This document shows positions 52,445 to 61,074 of a stretch of DNA of 64,000 nucleotides, piece by piece (positions within the stretch are counted from its first letter, which is position 1; each line of letters begins with the position of its first letter). Source of the stretch: a bacterium. Its GTDB lineage: Bacteria; Cyanobacteriota; Sericytochromatia; S15B-MN24; VGJW01. The notes under the pieces are model-generated. The model had not been told where the DNA came from. It made no database searches and saw nothing but the letters and a program-made list of their open reading frames with translations. A program made the translations under genes and the position numbers. The stretch covers positions 31,712 to 95,711 of the forward strand of contig JAJXWQ010000002.1 of assembly GCA_021781555.1 (NCBI GenBank), written 5' to 3'.

Positions 52445-53524
52445 ATGACGCTTATGCCCAAGCCGGTGCAAAACTTGCGGCTGCTGCGCGGAATTGCGAT
52501 CGTGATGGCCTGTGTGGGATTGTCGGGATGCTGGGCGGGCTATGCATTGCGGCAGGGGTTGAGCCAGGCGAGCCTGCTGTTGCGGCAAAAACCGCTCGCC
52601 GAGGCCCTTCGCGAGCTACCGCCGCGGCAGGCCGAACTCGCCGAGATCGCCCACCAGGCCAAGGAATTCGGCGTGAGCCACATCGGCCTGCGCAATACCG
52701 GCAACTACGATACCTACGTCGACGTAGGCCGCGACGCCTTGACCTACGTGGTGTCGGCAGCGCCACGCGATCGGCTCGAACCTCACCTCTGGCACTTTCC
52801 CATCGTCGGCGCGGTGCCGTACAAGGGCTTCTTCAGCAAGAAGGATGCCCTGGCCGAGCAGCAAAAGCTCGAAAGCCGGGGCCTCGACACCTATGTCCGG
52901 GGCGTCGCAGCCTTCTCTTTGCTCGGCATCCTGCGCGATCCCCTGTATTCGACCATGCTTCACGGCACGCCGGGCGACATCGCCAACACGGTGATCCACG
53001 AGATGACCCATGGCACCGTCTTCCTTTCTGGCAACGCCACGTTCAACGAGGGTTTCGCAACCTACGTCGGGGACGAAGGCAGCCTGGAGTTCCTTGCCGA
53101 ACGCTTCGGAATGAACGCGCCCGAGTACCGGCAAGCCGTCGACGAGCAGCAAGACTCGGCCACGTTCAGCGCCTTCATCGCGAGTGCGATCGCCGACCTC
53201 CGGACCTTCTACTCCCGCACGGATCTCACCGCCCAGCAGAAGATCGCCGGTCGCCAGGCGCTATTCGAGGAGTTCAAAACGCGTTACCGGACCCTTGCCT
53301 TCCACCGGCCGGGATACGGCCGGTTCCTCGATGAGCCACTCAACAACGCCTACTTCCTGCTCTTCGATACCTACGAGCGCGATCTCGGACGTTTTGCTCG
53401 CGCCCGCAGGCACTTCGGATCGTTGCGGGCCATGGTCGCCTTCTTTCGCGATACCGTCGCCCGCAAGCCCGACCCGGCCGCCTACTTCCAGGACTGGGAA
53501 AACCGGCTCCCACCCGGCCGGTAG
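52445..53524 (+). CDS. DUF2265-type putative aminopeptidase lipoprotein
   Basis: 359 residues from the ATG at 52445; a second ATG at 52454 is equally possible. Lipobox-like LSGC follows a short hydrophobic signal. The zinc motif is HEMTHGTVFLSGNATFNEGFATYVG: HExxH plus a downstream Glu, typical of the Aminopep/DUF2265 family, with AYFLLFDTYERDL near the end. Family length (about 350) agrees. It probably acts on peptides outside the inner membrane. It is a single gene, convergent with the small zinc-ribbon gene at 53543. Confidence 0.8.
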   Translation: MTLMPKPVQNLRLLRGIAIVMACVGLSGCWAGYALRQGLSQASLLLRQKPLAEALRELPPRQAELAEIAHQAKEFGVSHIGLRNTGNYDTYVDVGRDALTYVVSAAPRDRLEPHLWHFPIVGAVPYKGFFSKKDALAEQQKLESRGLDTYVRGVAAFSLLGILRDPLYSTMLHGTPGDIANTVIHEMTHGTVFLSGNATFNEGFATYVGDEGSLEFLAERFGMNAPEYRQAVDEQQDSATFSAFIASAIADLRTFYSRTDLTAQQKIAGRQALFEEFKTRYRTLAFHRPGYGRFLDEPLNNAYFLLFDTYERDLGRFARARRHFGSLRAMVAFFRDTVARKPDPAAYFQDWENRLPPGR

Positions 53525-53542
53525 CGGGCCTGGCTCTGGCGG

Positions 53543-53749
53543 CTACGTGACGAGGGCGACCGGCATCCAGAGCAGGTCCGACGTGGGAATGAACGTCACG
53601 TCCTCGTGCGGCGGCAGGCTCAACATCGAGAGGTCGTCATCGAGGATATCGAGCATCGCGCGGCAAGATGGGCACGTGAACTCCTCGCCGCTCTCGGTGT
53701 CCGGCCGCATCAGATCCTGGCACACGGGGCAGCACGCCATGAAATCCAT
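53543..53749 (-). CDS. small zinc-ribbon protein
   Basis: 68 residues from the ATG at 53749, with GAGGAGAG about 6 bases upstream. CPVCQDLM and CPSCRAML are the two knuckles of a zinc ribbon, separated by about 16 residues. The C-terminal half is acidic and hydrophobic (LDDDLSMLSLPP). Function unknown. The AT-rich spacer at 53785-53825 upstream is likely to hold its promoter and that of selD. Confidence 0.65.
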   Translation of the reverse strand: MDFMACCPVCQDLMRPDTESGEEFTCPSCRAMLDILDDDLSMLSLPPHEDVTFIPTSDLLWMPVALVT

Positions 53750-53919
53750 CCTGGGCTCTCCTCTTTCCACCGATCTTCACGTACCCCACTTATTAACAAA
53801 TAAACACAAACTTTTACTACATTCCCTTGGCCGTTTCGGCCGAACCGCCCTGGCTTGCCGTCAGATCGGCGCCGATTCTTGCGACCTGGCGGCAAGCCCG
53901 ATGGTAGACTGATACGTCC

Positions 53920-54966
53920 ATGGCTCACTCACGCGACCAGATCCGGCTGACCCGCATGACCGAGGCCGCCGGCTGAGCGGCCAAGATCGGCCCGGCCGAT
54001 CTTTCCCAGGTTCTGGGAAAGCTACAGATCCCCCGAAACCCTGCCACGCTGGTGGGGTTCGATACGAGTGACGATGCGGGCGTTTACCGCCTGGCGCCCG
54101 ATCTTGCCCTTGTGCAGACCGTCGACTTCTTCACCCCGATTGTCGACGACCCGTATACCTTCGGGCAGATCGCGGCGACCAATGCCCTTTCCGACATCTA
54201 CGCGATGGGCGCTCGGCCCCTGACGGCCCTCAACATCGTCGCCTTCCCCATCCATACGCTGTCCGGCGAGGTCCTGCTCGAGATCCTGCGCGGGGGGGCC
54301 CAGAAGGCCGAGGAGGCGGGCGTGGCAATCCTCGGCGGCCACACGGTCGATGACTGCGAGCCCAAGTTCGGCATGGCCGTCACGGGCACCGTCCATCCCG
54401 ATCGCATCCTGCGGAACGCCGGGGCGAGGATCGGCGATCGCCTGGTGCTGACCAAGCCCATCGGCACCGGCATCCTGGCCACGGCGGCCAAGCGCGATCG
54501 GATCGACCCGGAGGCCCTTGCCGAGGCGATCGGCTGGATGTCCACCCTCAACGACCGGGCGGCCCAGGCGGCGCTCGAGGTCCAGGTCGACGCTTGCACC
54601 GATATCACGGGTTTTGGCCTGCTCGGCCACCTGCGGGAGATGCTTCGGGCCAGTGCGGTGGGCGCGCTTCTGGCCTTTGACGCCGTACCCTTGCTGGACC
54701 TCGTCCACATCCTGGCGCGGGAAGGCATCGCACCGGGCGGCACCCGGCGCAACCTCGCGTACCTGCGCGGCGAGCTCGAGGTCGTGCCCGGCCTCCCGGA
54801 CGAAGACCTTTTGATACTGGCCGACGCCCAGACCTCGGGCGGCCTCTTGATGGCCGTGGATCCGGCCAAGCGCGACTTTCTCCTGCAGGCCTTGCAGCGC
54901 AACGGCGCTCAGGGCTGGGATATCGGCGAGATCGTGGGCGAACCCGGGATCGCCATCACCCTTTGA
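53920..54966 (+). CDS. selD: selenophosphate synthetase, selenoprotein with in-frame UGA (Sec19)
   Basis: 348 residues when the TGA at 53974-53976 is read as selenocysteine. The region upstream of the TGA translates as DQIRLTRMTEAAG, then U, then AAKIGPADLSQVL, exactly the SelD N-terminus (catalytic Cys/Sec three residues before the essential Lys). The downstream frame has GFDTSDDAGV, NALSDIYAMGARP and GGHTVDDCEPKFGMAVTG. A reading from the GTG at 54052 would lack the catalytic residue and glycine loop. A SECIS-like structure follows the TGA. The enzyme makes selenophosphate from selenide and ATP for tRNA-Sec or selenouridine. selA, selB and selC are not in the window. The ribosome site is weak, so the start rests on homology. 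Confidence 0.9.
53983..54021 (+). promoter_or_regulatory. bacterial SECIS element candidate of selD (two overlapping hairpins)
   Basis: Hairpin 1 is AAGATCGGC-CCG-GCCGATCTT (53983-54003). Hairpin 2 is CTTTCCCAG-GTT-CTGGGAAAG (54001-54021). Both are perfect 9-bp stems with 3-base loops. They share 3 bases and so cannot both form fully. Hairpin 2 has a G at the first loop position, and its loop begins 33 bases after the UGA. Both points fit the published bacterial SECIS consensus as I recall it. Hairpin 1 has a C-rich loop 15 bases after the UGA and fits less well. Confidence 0.75.
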
Positions 54967-55038
54967 CGCATAGCTGATCGCCGCACGGTCGACGAACCTG
55001 GCTTACTGCCGAGGGTTCTGCGATAATGGCATGCTCCG

Positions 55039-57243
55039 ATGTATTTCCCTACACCAGAACTTGTCGGCCGAGCGCGGGAGCTCTCGAGCCTGCGCGAAAC
55101 ATGGGCGGGCGGGAGCGTCCGCCCGTGCCGCGCCATTGCGCTGGTCGGAGGTGCCGGGACCGGCAAGACACGCCTGGCGCTGGAGCTGGCCGACGAGGTC
55201 GACCGGTCGGGAGGCCGGATCCTGGCCGTTCGTCCGGACTGGATCGAATGCGAGGCTGCCGCCACGGTTGCCGCCACGATCCGGGAGCAGGGCCCGACCC
55301 TGGTGCTCGTGGACGACCTGTCCTGGCTCGACTCCAGGTGCCGTGCGTGGCTGTCGACCCTGGCCCGGGAGCTTGCTGGACTCGAAGCCGAGGCCATGGT
55401 CGTCGCAGCCTACACGCCGATCCGGCAAGCCGACATCGAATCCCTGCTCGCTCCGCTCGCGCCTTCGTTCATCGAACTGGGGCCGCTGGATGACCACGAC
55501 GCGACCCGGCTGGCGCGCCTGTTCGCCGGGGCAAGCGCAGGGGAGACTCGTATCGCCGAGATGTCGATGATCTCGGGCGGCAATCCGGGCTTGCTGTCGC
55601 TCCTTGCGTTCGTGAGCGTGCCGGGGACCCCACTGCCGCGGACCTGGGAGGAAGCCGCCGAGCAGCTGCTGGCTCGGCTCGAGCCCGCTGTCAGACGGCT
55701 CGTCGAGGCGCTCGCCATTCTTCGCTTCCCCTTGCCGCCCGAGGCCGTCCTGAAGGGCTTCGACCTCGAGCCAGTGGCCCTACCGGCCTTCCTGCAAGAC
55801 CAGCCGCAAGGCATCGCGCTGGCCCCGTCTTACCTGGCGGGATTGCTGGCCTCGAAGCTCCCGGCCTCCCTGCGGATCGACCTGCACAGGAGAGCCGGCG
55901 CCCTGTTCGAGCCACGCTCGCCCCTCGCCGCGGTGATGCACTACGAACGTTCCGCCGATCCCGCGGCCCTGCGGCGGGCCCTCCTGTCTGCGGCCCGGAC
56001 CGCCGAGGATCTCAACGCGATCGAGGAGGCCCGGATTCACCTGGAGCGAGCCCTCGAGGCCGATTCTGCCGGCCCCCCCGCACCCGAGATCTGGCTCGGG
56101 CTCGGGCACTGTGAGCTCACCTCGGGACGCTACGCCCAGGGAGTCGAGATCCTGGCGCCCCGACAAGCTTCGCTGCGCGGATCGGAACGCGCCGCGGCCT
56201 GCCGCCTGCTGGCGCAGTGCCTCGAGCGCCTGGGCGACTTCGGCCTCGCCTCGGCCTACTGCAACGAGGGTCTCGTGGCCCTGGGTCACGACGACGATGC
56301 CGCTCGCGCCAGCCTGGTGGCAGAGCTGGCGACCATCGCCTTGCGGCAGGGTCGCTACGATGAAGCCCGCTCGCTGGCGACCGAGGCCATTGCCCTGGCT
56401 CCGGAAGCTCCCTCGGTAGACCGCGATCTCGCACATTCCATCCTCGGCATCTGCCATTACCGCGAAGGGCGGTTTGCCGCCGCGCTCACCGAGCACCGCA
56501 TCGCCCTCGAGGGCCGCGAGGCCCGCAAGGACCTGCCCGGCATCGCCAACGCCCTGAACAACCTTGCGAATGCCCACTACGAGGTCGGGGACTGGGGCCC
56601 GGCGCTGGAATGCTACGAGCGCGGCCTCGCCATCACGCGGGCGGCACGCGACGACGCCACCTCCAGTGCCATCTTGAACAACCTCGCGTCGCTCTACCTG
56701 GTGCTCGGCCAGCTCGATCGCGCCGAAGACGCTTGCCAGCAGGCGCTGGCCGAGAAGATTCGAGCGGGCGAGAGTGCGGGCCAGGCGATCGCCCAGGCCA
56801 CGCTGGCCGCGATACTGGCCCGCAAGGGTGATACCCGGCAGGCACTCGCGACGATCGAGGATGCCATCGCCCGCGTCGAACGCCTGGGCGCCAACGAGAT
56901 CCTGGCCGACGTCTACGGCAACTGGGGCGAGATCCTGACCCAGGCGGGACGTGCCGCGCAGGCCTGGAGTGCCTTTTATCGGGCACTGGCGGTGGCCGGT
57001 TCGGCTGCAGGAGCCAAGGTCCGAGCCTGGCGAGGCCTGGCTCGCCTTCTCGTCGCCCAGGGCCGGCCCGAGGAGGCGGTACCCCTGGCGCGCCGGGCCG
57101 TGGACGTCGCCAGGAAGATCGGCCGTCCGCTCGAGGTCGGTCGCAGCTTGCAGGTCCTTGCCGTGGCTGAAGGCCCTTCCGTCAGTCCCGCCACGGACGA
57201 ATCGGAGGCGTTGCTGGCCAGCCTCGGGGTGGACGGTCGATGA
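55039..57243 (+). CDS. STAND-type ATPase with TPR repeats
   Basis: 734 residues. The N-terminal ATPase module starts FPTPELVGRARELSSLRETW, with Walker A GGAGTGKT (about 37-44) and Walker B TLVLVDDLSWLD. It continues to about 300 with a helical lid. From about 330 to 715 a TPR-like array follows (LNNLANAHYEVGDWGPALEC, LNNLASLYLVLGQLDRAEDA). Such proteins work as ligand or protein sensors. The ATPase/TPR layout resembles the centre of the giant kinase at 43580. Its stop overlaps the next gene start by 4 bases, so it probably acts with that histidine-kinase-like protein. It starts 72 bases after selD. Confidence 0.8.
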   Translation: MYFPTPELVGRARELSSLRETWAGGSVRPCRAIALVGGAGTGKTRLALELADEVDRSGGRILAVRPDWIECEAAATVAATIREQGPTLVLVDDLSWLDSRCRAWLSTLARELAGLEAEAMVVAAYTPIRQADIESLLAPLAPSFIELGPLDDHDATRLARLFAGASAGETRIAEMSMISGGNPGLLSLLAFVSVPGTPLPRTWEEAAEQLLARLEPAVRRLVEALAILRFPLPPEAVLKGFDLEPVALPAFLQDQPQGIALAPSYLAGLLASKLPASLRIDLHRRAGALFEPRSPLAAVMHYERSADPAALRRALLSAARTAEDLNAIEEARIHLERALEADSAGPPAPEIWLGLGHCELTSGRYAQGVEILAPRQASLRGSERAAACRLLAQCLERLGDFGLASAYCNEGLVALGHDDDAARASLVAELATIALRQGRYDEARSLATEAIALAPEAPSVDRDLAHSILGICHYREGRFAAALTEHRIALEGREARKDLPGIANALNNLANAHYEVGDWGPALECYERGLAITRAARDDATSSAILNNLASLYLVLGQLDRAEDACQQALAEKIRAGESAGQAIAQATLAAILARKGDTRQALATIEDAIARVERLGANEILADVYGNWGEILTQAGRAAQAWSAFYRALAVAGSAAGAKVRAWRGLARLLVAQGRPEEAVPLARRAVDVARKIGRPLEVGRSLQVLAVAEGPSVSPATDESEALLASLGVDGR

Positions 57244-58865
57244 TCCGCGAACCCTCTCCCCTGCTGGCGCTGGTGGCGGCTGCGGCAACCCGCACCGGGA
57301 TCGGCGGGTTCGTCAGCTGGATCGCCGAGGATCTCCACGCGGCCTGCGCGCTGTTGACCTTCGACGAAGCCAGGGCAGCGTTTCAGCTCGCGGCCTTCTC
57401 GGCCAGCGTTTCCGCCCGCTGGGCTCCTGACCTGGACGGCCCTATCCTGCCCACGGCTCCGGGTCTTGCGGCGGCCTTCTTCCTTGCCGAGCCGCAGGTC
57501 ATCGCGAGCCAGAGCTGGCCCGTTCCCGATGCTCCCGCGGCGTCGGTTCTCCTGATCCCCATCACGGCCGGGGATCATACGGTCGGTGTGATGGTCGTCC
57601 TGCGCACCGCTGCTGCCTTCAGGCCGGAAGAGCAACGGGCAGCCGAGGCCCTGTCGCCGAGGCTTGCCAGCGAGTTGCAGGCCCTCGGCCAGCGTCCTCC
57701 GAACGCGGAGCTCCGGCCACCCGAGCTACCGCTGGGCACGCTCCGGGCCTTTCGCGGCCAGTCTGCCGACGCCTGCCTCCACCTGTTCGCCGTCCAGCTC
57801 CGCCACAAGCTCGCAGCCAGATCCGTCGCAATTCTCGAGGCAACCGGCAGGGACTCTCTGGTCGTGGCGGCGGGAGCTGGTCAGGTCGAGCTGGCGGTCG
57901 GCCAGCAAGTCCACGGGCCACTCGATCTCGATGACGAAGCCCTCACCCGCCTCTTCGGCGCGGCCCCGGGCGGATGCAAGCTGGTGGTACCCGTGACCAC
58001 CCCCCGGGGCGAGGGTCGGGTCGCGGTCCGCTGGGCCACCTCGAGCCCGCCGACGACCGAGGCGCGCATCCTCTGCACGCAGGCCGCCGAGCTCGCCAGC
58101 CACCTCCTGGGTCGTTCGGACCTGCTCCGCAACTCCCTGGAGAGCCTGGCAGGCCAGCGGCTCGCCTCGGAGCTCGCCCGGCACCGCGACGCCTTCGCGC
58201 GCCAGGTCGTCCATGACCTCCGCAATTCCCTCCACTCGATGGGACTCCTGGTCGAAGATATCGAACTGGCCGCGGCCAATCCCGAGCGGGTCCGCAGGTC
58301 GACCGCGGCCCTCGATCGTACGCTCGGTTTCATGGCCACCTACCTCAAAGACACGATCCGATCGCTCGATCGGAACCATCCCCTCGAGGCCGTGTCCGAG
58401 GCGGACCTCCCGGCAGCTTTCGACCGCGTGATCTCCGCGGTGGCGCGCCGGATCCGGTGCATGGGCCGCCAGCTTCGCGTGCTGCCGCCCCCGGCCGTCG
58501 TGCTGCGGACGTCTTCGTTGCAGCTCGATCAGATCCTCGAACTGATGGTCGTCGAGGCGGCCGAGCGCGCCTCGAAGGGGACGACCCTCGAGATCTGGGC
58601 GGCCATCGCCGGTGGCTGGGCGGCCCTCTACGTGCAGGGGGAGGGTCCGCCTTGCAGCCTCGGTGCTCCAACCGATCCCATCGGCGCCGCGCAGCCCCCT
58701 GCAGATCGGCTGGCGGCGCTCGAAGCCCTCGTGGCCGCGGCCGGTGGGCGTCTGGGCCTTCGGGGACTTTGCGGGGACCCGGTGCGACTGCACGTGGGCC
58801 TGCCCACGATCGCCTGGGGGAGTCCCCAGTTCGATGCCGATGGCAAGGATGCGCGAGAGGCTTGA
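57240..58865 (+). CDS. GAF-type histidine-kinase-like protein with degenerate catalytic domain
   Basis: 541 residues, ATGA overlap with the ATPase gene. Two GAF-like regions (about 1-145 and 165-285). The dimerisation helix has an H-box, RQVVHDLRNSLHSMGLLVEDI (about 320-340), with phosphoacceptor His. The following ATP-binding region (about 415-530) keeps the approximate length but I see no N-box Asn in LDQILELMVVEAAERASKG and no clear glycine-rich G1/G2 boxes. It may therefore be a pseudokinase or phosphotransfer/phosphatase partner. No receiver domain or response regulator is encoded next to it. Confidence 0.75.
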   Translation: MIREPSPLLALVAAAATRTGIGGFVSWIAEDLHAACALLTFDEARAAFQLAAFSASVSARWAPDLDGPILPTAPGLAAAFFLAEPQVIASQSWPVPDAPAASVLLIPITAGDHTVGVMVVLRTAAAFRPEEQRAAEALSPRLASELQALGQRPPNAELRPPELPLGTLRAFRGQSADACLHLFAVQLRHKLAARSVAILEATGRDSLVVAAGAGQVELAVGQQVHGPLDLDDEALTRLFGAAPGGCKLVVPVTTPRGEGRVAVRWATSSPPTTEARILCTQAAELASHLLGRSDLLRNSLESLAGQRLASELARHRDAFARQVVHDLRNSLHSMGLLVEDIELAAANPERVRRSTAALDRTLGFMATYLKDTIRSLDRNHPLEAVSEADLPAAFDRVISAVARRIRCMGRQLRVLPPPAVVLRTSSLQLDQILELMVVEAAERASKGTTLEIWAAIAGGWAALYVQGEGPPCSLGAPTDPIGAAQPPADRLAALEALVAAAGGRLGLRGLCGDPVRLHVGLPTIAWGSPQFDADGKDAREA

Positions 58866-58901
58866 TCGACGGCGGCGGCCAAGGATGCGAAGATCCCCTG
58901 C

Positions 58902-60248
58902 ATGGAACTCGACGCGCTGAACCTGGATCCACCCCGCGCTCCCGCAGCCTTTGTCGCAAGCGCCCAGAGGGCAGCTGCCGATGCCGCCGTTGCGAGCGCC
59001 GAGAGGGCCTCTGCCGATACCTTCAGGTCGATCGAGGGCATTGCGCGGCACAATACGCGCAAGGTTCTCGACGCCTTCAAGGCGCACCGCGTCGGTGAGG
59101 AGCACTTCGCCGGAACCACGGGCTATGGCCACGACGATTTCGGCAGGGACTGTCTCGAGGCTGTCTTCGCCGAGGTCATGGGTGCAGAGGCCGCCCTGGT
59201 GCGGGGGGGCTTCGCATCCGGCACGCACGCGATCGCGGTCGCCCTTTTTGGTGCACTGTCTCCGGGCGACGAGTTGCTGGTCGTCACGGGAGCGCCCTAC
59301 GACACCCTCGAGGAGGTCATCGGTCTGCGCGGATCGCGCCAGGGATCGCTCCAGGAATGGGGGATCACCTACCGGCAGATCGAACTCCAGGCGGACGGCC
59401 ACATCGATCTCGAGGCGGTCACCGGCGCGCTCTCGGAGCGGACCCGCGTCGTCCACATCCAGCGCAGCCGGGGGTACGCCTGGCGGCCGGCGATCGGGAT
59501 CGCCGAGATCGGCCGCGTGGCCGCGGCGGTCCACCAACGAGCCCCGGGCACGGTCGTCTTCGTCGACAACTGCTACGGCGAGTTCGTCGAGGCCGTGGAG
59601 CCCTGTGACGTGGGAGCCGATCTGGTGGCCGGATCCCTGATCAAGAACCCGGGTGGCGGCATCGTGCCGGCGGGTGGCTACGTCGCCGGCCGGGCGGACC
59701 TGGTACACCGGGCCGCCTGCCGGCTGACCGCCCCGGGCATCGGCGCTGCTGGTGGCGCCACTCTGGATGGCCTGCGCCTCCTGTTCCAGGGACTGTTCAT
59801 GGCGCCCCACATCGTGGCGGAGGCCCTCAAGGGTGCCGTCCTGGCCTCCCGACTCTTCCGGGAGCTCGGGTATCTCGTCGATCCGCTGCCTGACGATTCC
59901 CGCACCGATCTCATCCAGGCCGTCCAGCTCGGCGATCCCGGCAAGCTCCTGGCCGTGTGCCGCGCCGTGCAGGCCGCCTCGCCCGTTCATTCGTACGTGA
60001 CGCCGGTGGCCGATCGAGTGCCTGGTTACGAGAGCCAGGTGGTGATGGCTGCGGGCACCTTCGTCGAGGGTTCCACGATCGAACTCTCGTGCGACGGCCC
60101 GCTGCGCGAGCCCTTCATCGCCTACTGGCAGGGCGGGCTCTCATACGCCCACGGTCGGATCGCTCTCGAAGAGTGCATCGCGGCCCTTTCGGCCCCAGCC
60201 GCGTCCATCCCCGAGCCCGAACGACTCTCGGGCACACAACTCGCCTGA
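58902..60248 (+). CDS. methionine gamma-lyase family/YnbB-like PLP-dependent protein
   Basis: 448 residues. The PLP fold is visible: HFAGTTGYGHDDFGRD near the N-terminus, then VRGGFASGTHAIAVALFGAL, the conserved VHIQRSRGYAWRP, VFVDNCYGEFVE, and the Schiff-base lysine in SLIKNPGGGIVPAGGY. This family (called aluminium-resistance or methionine gamma-lyase family) is about 410-430 residues. An N-terminal extension of about 30 Ala-rich residues explains the extra length. It probably cleaves a sulfur amino acid in the cytosol. It lies after the kinase pair with a 36-base gap. Confidence 0.85.
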   Translation: MELDALNLDPPRAPAAFVASAQRAAADAAVASAERASADTFRSIEGIARHNTRKVLDAFKAHRVGEEHFAGTTGYGHDDFGRDCLEAVFAEVMGAEAALVRGGFASGTHAIAVALFGALSPGDELLVVTGAPYDTLEEVIGLRGSRQGSLQEWGITYRQIELQADGHIDLEAVTGALSERTRVVHIQRSRGYAWRPAIGIAEIGRVAAAVHQRAPGTVVFVDNCYGEFVEAVEPCDVGADLVAGSLIKNPGGGIVPAGGYVAGRADLVHRAACRLTAPGIGAAGGATLDGLRLLFQGLFMAPHIVAEALKGAVLASRLFRELGYLVDPLPDDSRTDLIQAVQLGDPGKLLAVCRAVQAASPVHSYVTPVADRVPGYESQVVMAAGTFVEGSTIELSCDGPLREPFIAYWQGGLSYAHGRIALEECIAALSAPAASIPEPERLSGTQLA

Positions 60249-60349
60249 GCGTTCGCACCTCGCCCCCTCGCCGCCACCGTTAGCGGTCCGGACCCGCGGG
60301 GAACGATCGCTGGAAGCCAGCCGCCAGTACCCGGATCCGGAGAGAAGCC

Positions 60350-61003
60350 ATGCCCAGCACGCCTCGATCGAGCAAGAAGGCGAAACCCGCCCCCGACTCG
60401 ACACGGTCGACCACCAGGACCCTCAAGAAGCGCAACTTCAAGCGCAAGAGCACTCCCATGGCGGACCTCCTGGAGTGGATCGTTTCGCGCAACCCGCTCC
60501 AGATGGTGATCGTCGTGGCCATCGCGTTGACCCTGGTGGGTTTCACGATCGGCCTCGTGGTGAATGCCCATCGCGGCCCGGACCTGCCTGGCTGGAGGGT
60601 CGGGCCGCAGGCCTATGCCCAGGTCATGGGCGGCCGCGATGCGTCGTCCCCCGTGCTGGCCCTCTACCTGTACGAGGACGGCTGCCAGGAATGTCGCACC
60701 TTCGAACGCGACGATCTGACGGCTCCCGCCATGCAGCGGACCTTCGAGAACTTCGATCTCGTCCGCGTGGATGTCTCGGCCGATGCCTCGTCGTCAGCCA
60801 TCGGACAGATCTACGCCCCCAAGCACTACCCCGCCCTCTTCATCCTGCGTCCCCCACCGCATCCCGCCCGGCAGGTCCACCTGCACGATGCCAGCCACGA
60901 CTGGCTATCCACCCAGGCCCTGGTCAATGCCTGCAACTGGGCGGTCACCTGGCCGGACGTGGCGAAAGGCGGCATCGTCAACTCCGGAGAGGATCAGCCG
61001 TAG
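60350..61003 (+). CDS. membrane-anchored thioredoxin-fold protein
   Basis: 217 residues, with GGAGAG just before the ATG. A basic N-terminus (about 45 residues) is followed by one helix (MVIVVAIALTLVGFTIGLVV). The outside domain has a thioredoxin-like fold: VLALYLYEDGCQECRTFERD with C-x-x-C, then FENFDLVRVDVSAD and YAPKHYPALFIL with the cis-Pro. It is probably a thiol oxidoreductase or thioredoxin-like carrier facing the periplasm. No partner gene (dsbB or ccdA) is near. Confidence 0.75.
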   Translation: MPSTPRSSKKAKPAPDSTRSTTRTLKKRNFKRKSTPMADLLEWIVSRNPLQMVIVVAIALTLVGFTIGLVVNAHRGPDLPGWRVGPQAYAQVMGGRDASSPVLALYLYEDGCQECRTFERDDLTAPAMQRTFENFDLVRVDVSADASSSAIGQIYAPKHYPALFILRPPPHPARQVHLHDASHDWLSTQALVNACNWAVTWPDVAKGGIVNSGEDQP

Positions 61004-61011
61004 GCCGGTCT

Positions 61012-61057
61012 GGACGGGGCCCTCGGCGCGGTCGCTACGCTGCGCGACCGGGTCCCA
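61012..61057 (-). repeat. REP-like palindromic intergenic element, inverted copy
   Basis: On the minus strand: GGGACCCGGTCGCGCAGCG then TAGCGACCGCGCCGAGGGCC, matching the loop and right half of the 43431 copy. The inner stem CGGTCGC/GCGACCG is now perfect. It lies between convergent genes ending at 61003 and 61075. Confidence 0.7.
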
Positions 61058-61074
61058 TCTCAACCTGAAAAGAC

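Noticed and set aside
53920..53976. selD as a pseudogene with a nonsense mutation
   Set aside because: The TGA falls exactly on the known Sec/Cys position, the rest is intact, and a SECIS-like hairpin follows.
54052..54966. Shorter selD starting at the GTG at 54052
   Set aside because: It would remove the catalytic residue and the conserved Lys. The upstream frame through the TGA matches the family perfectly.
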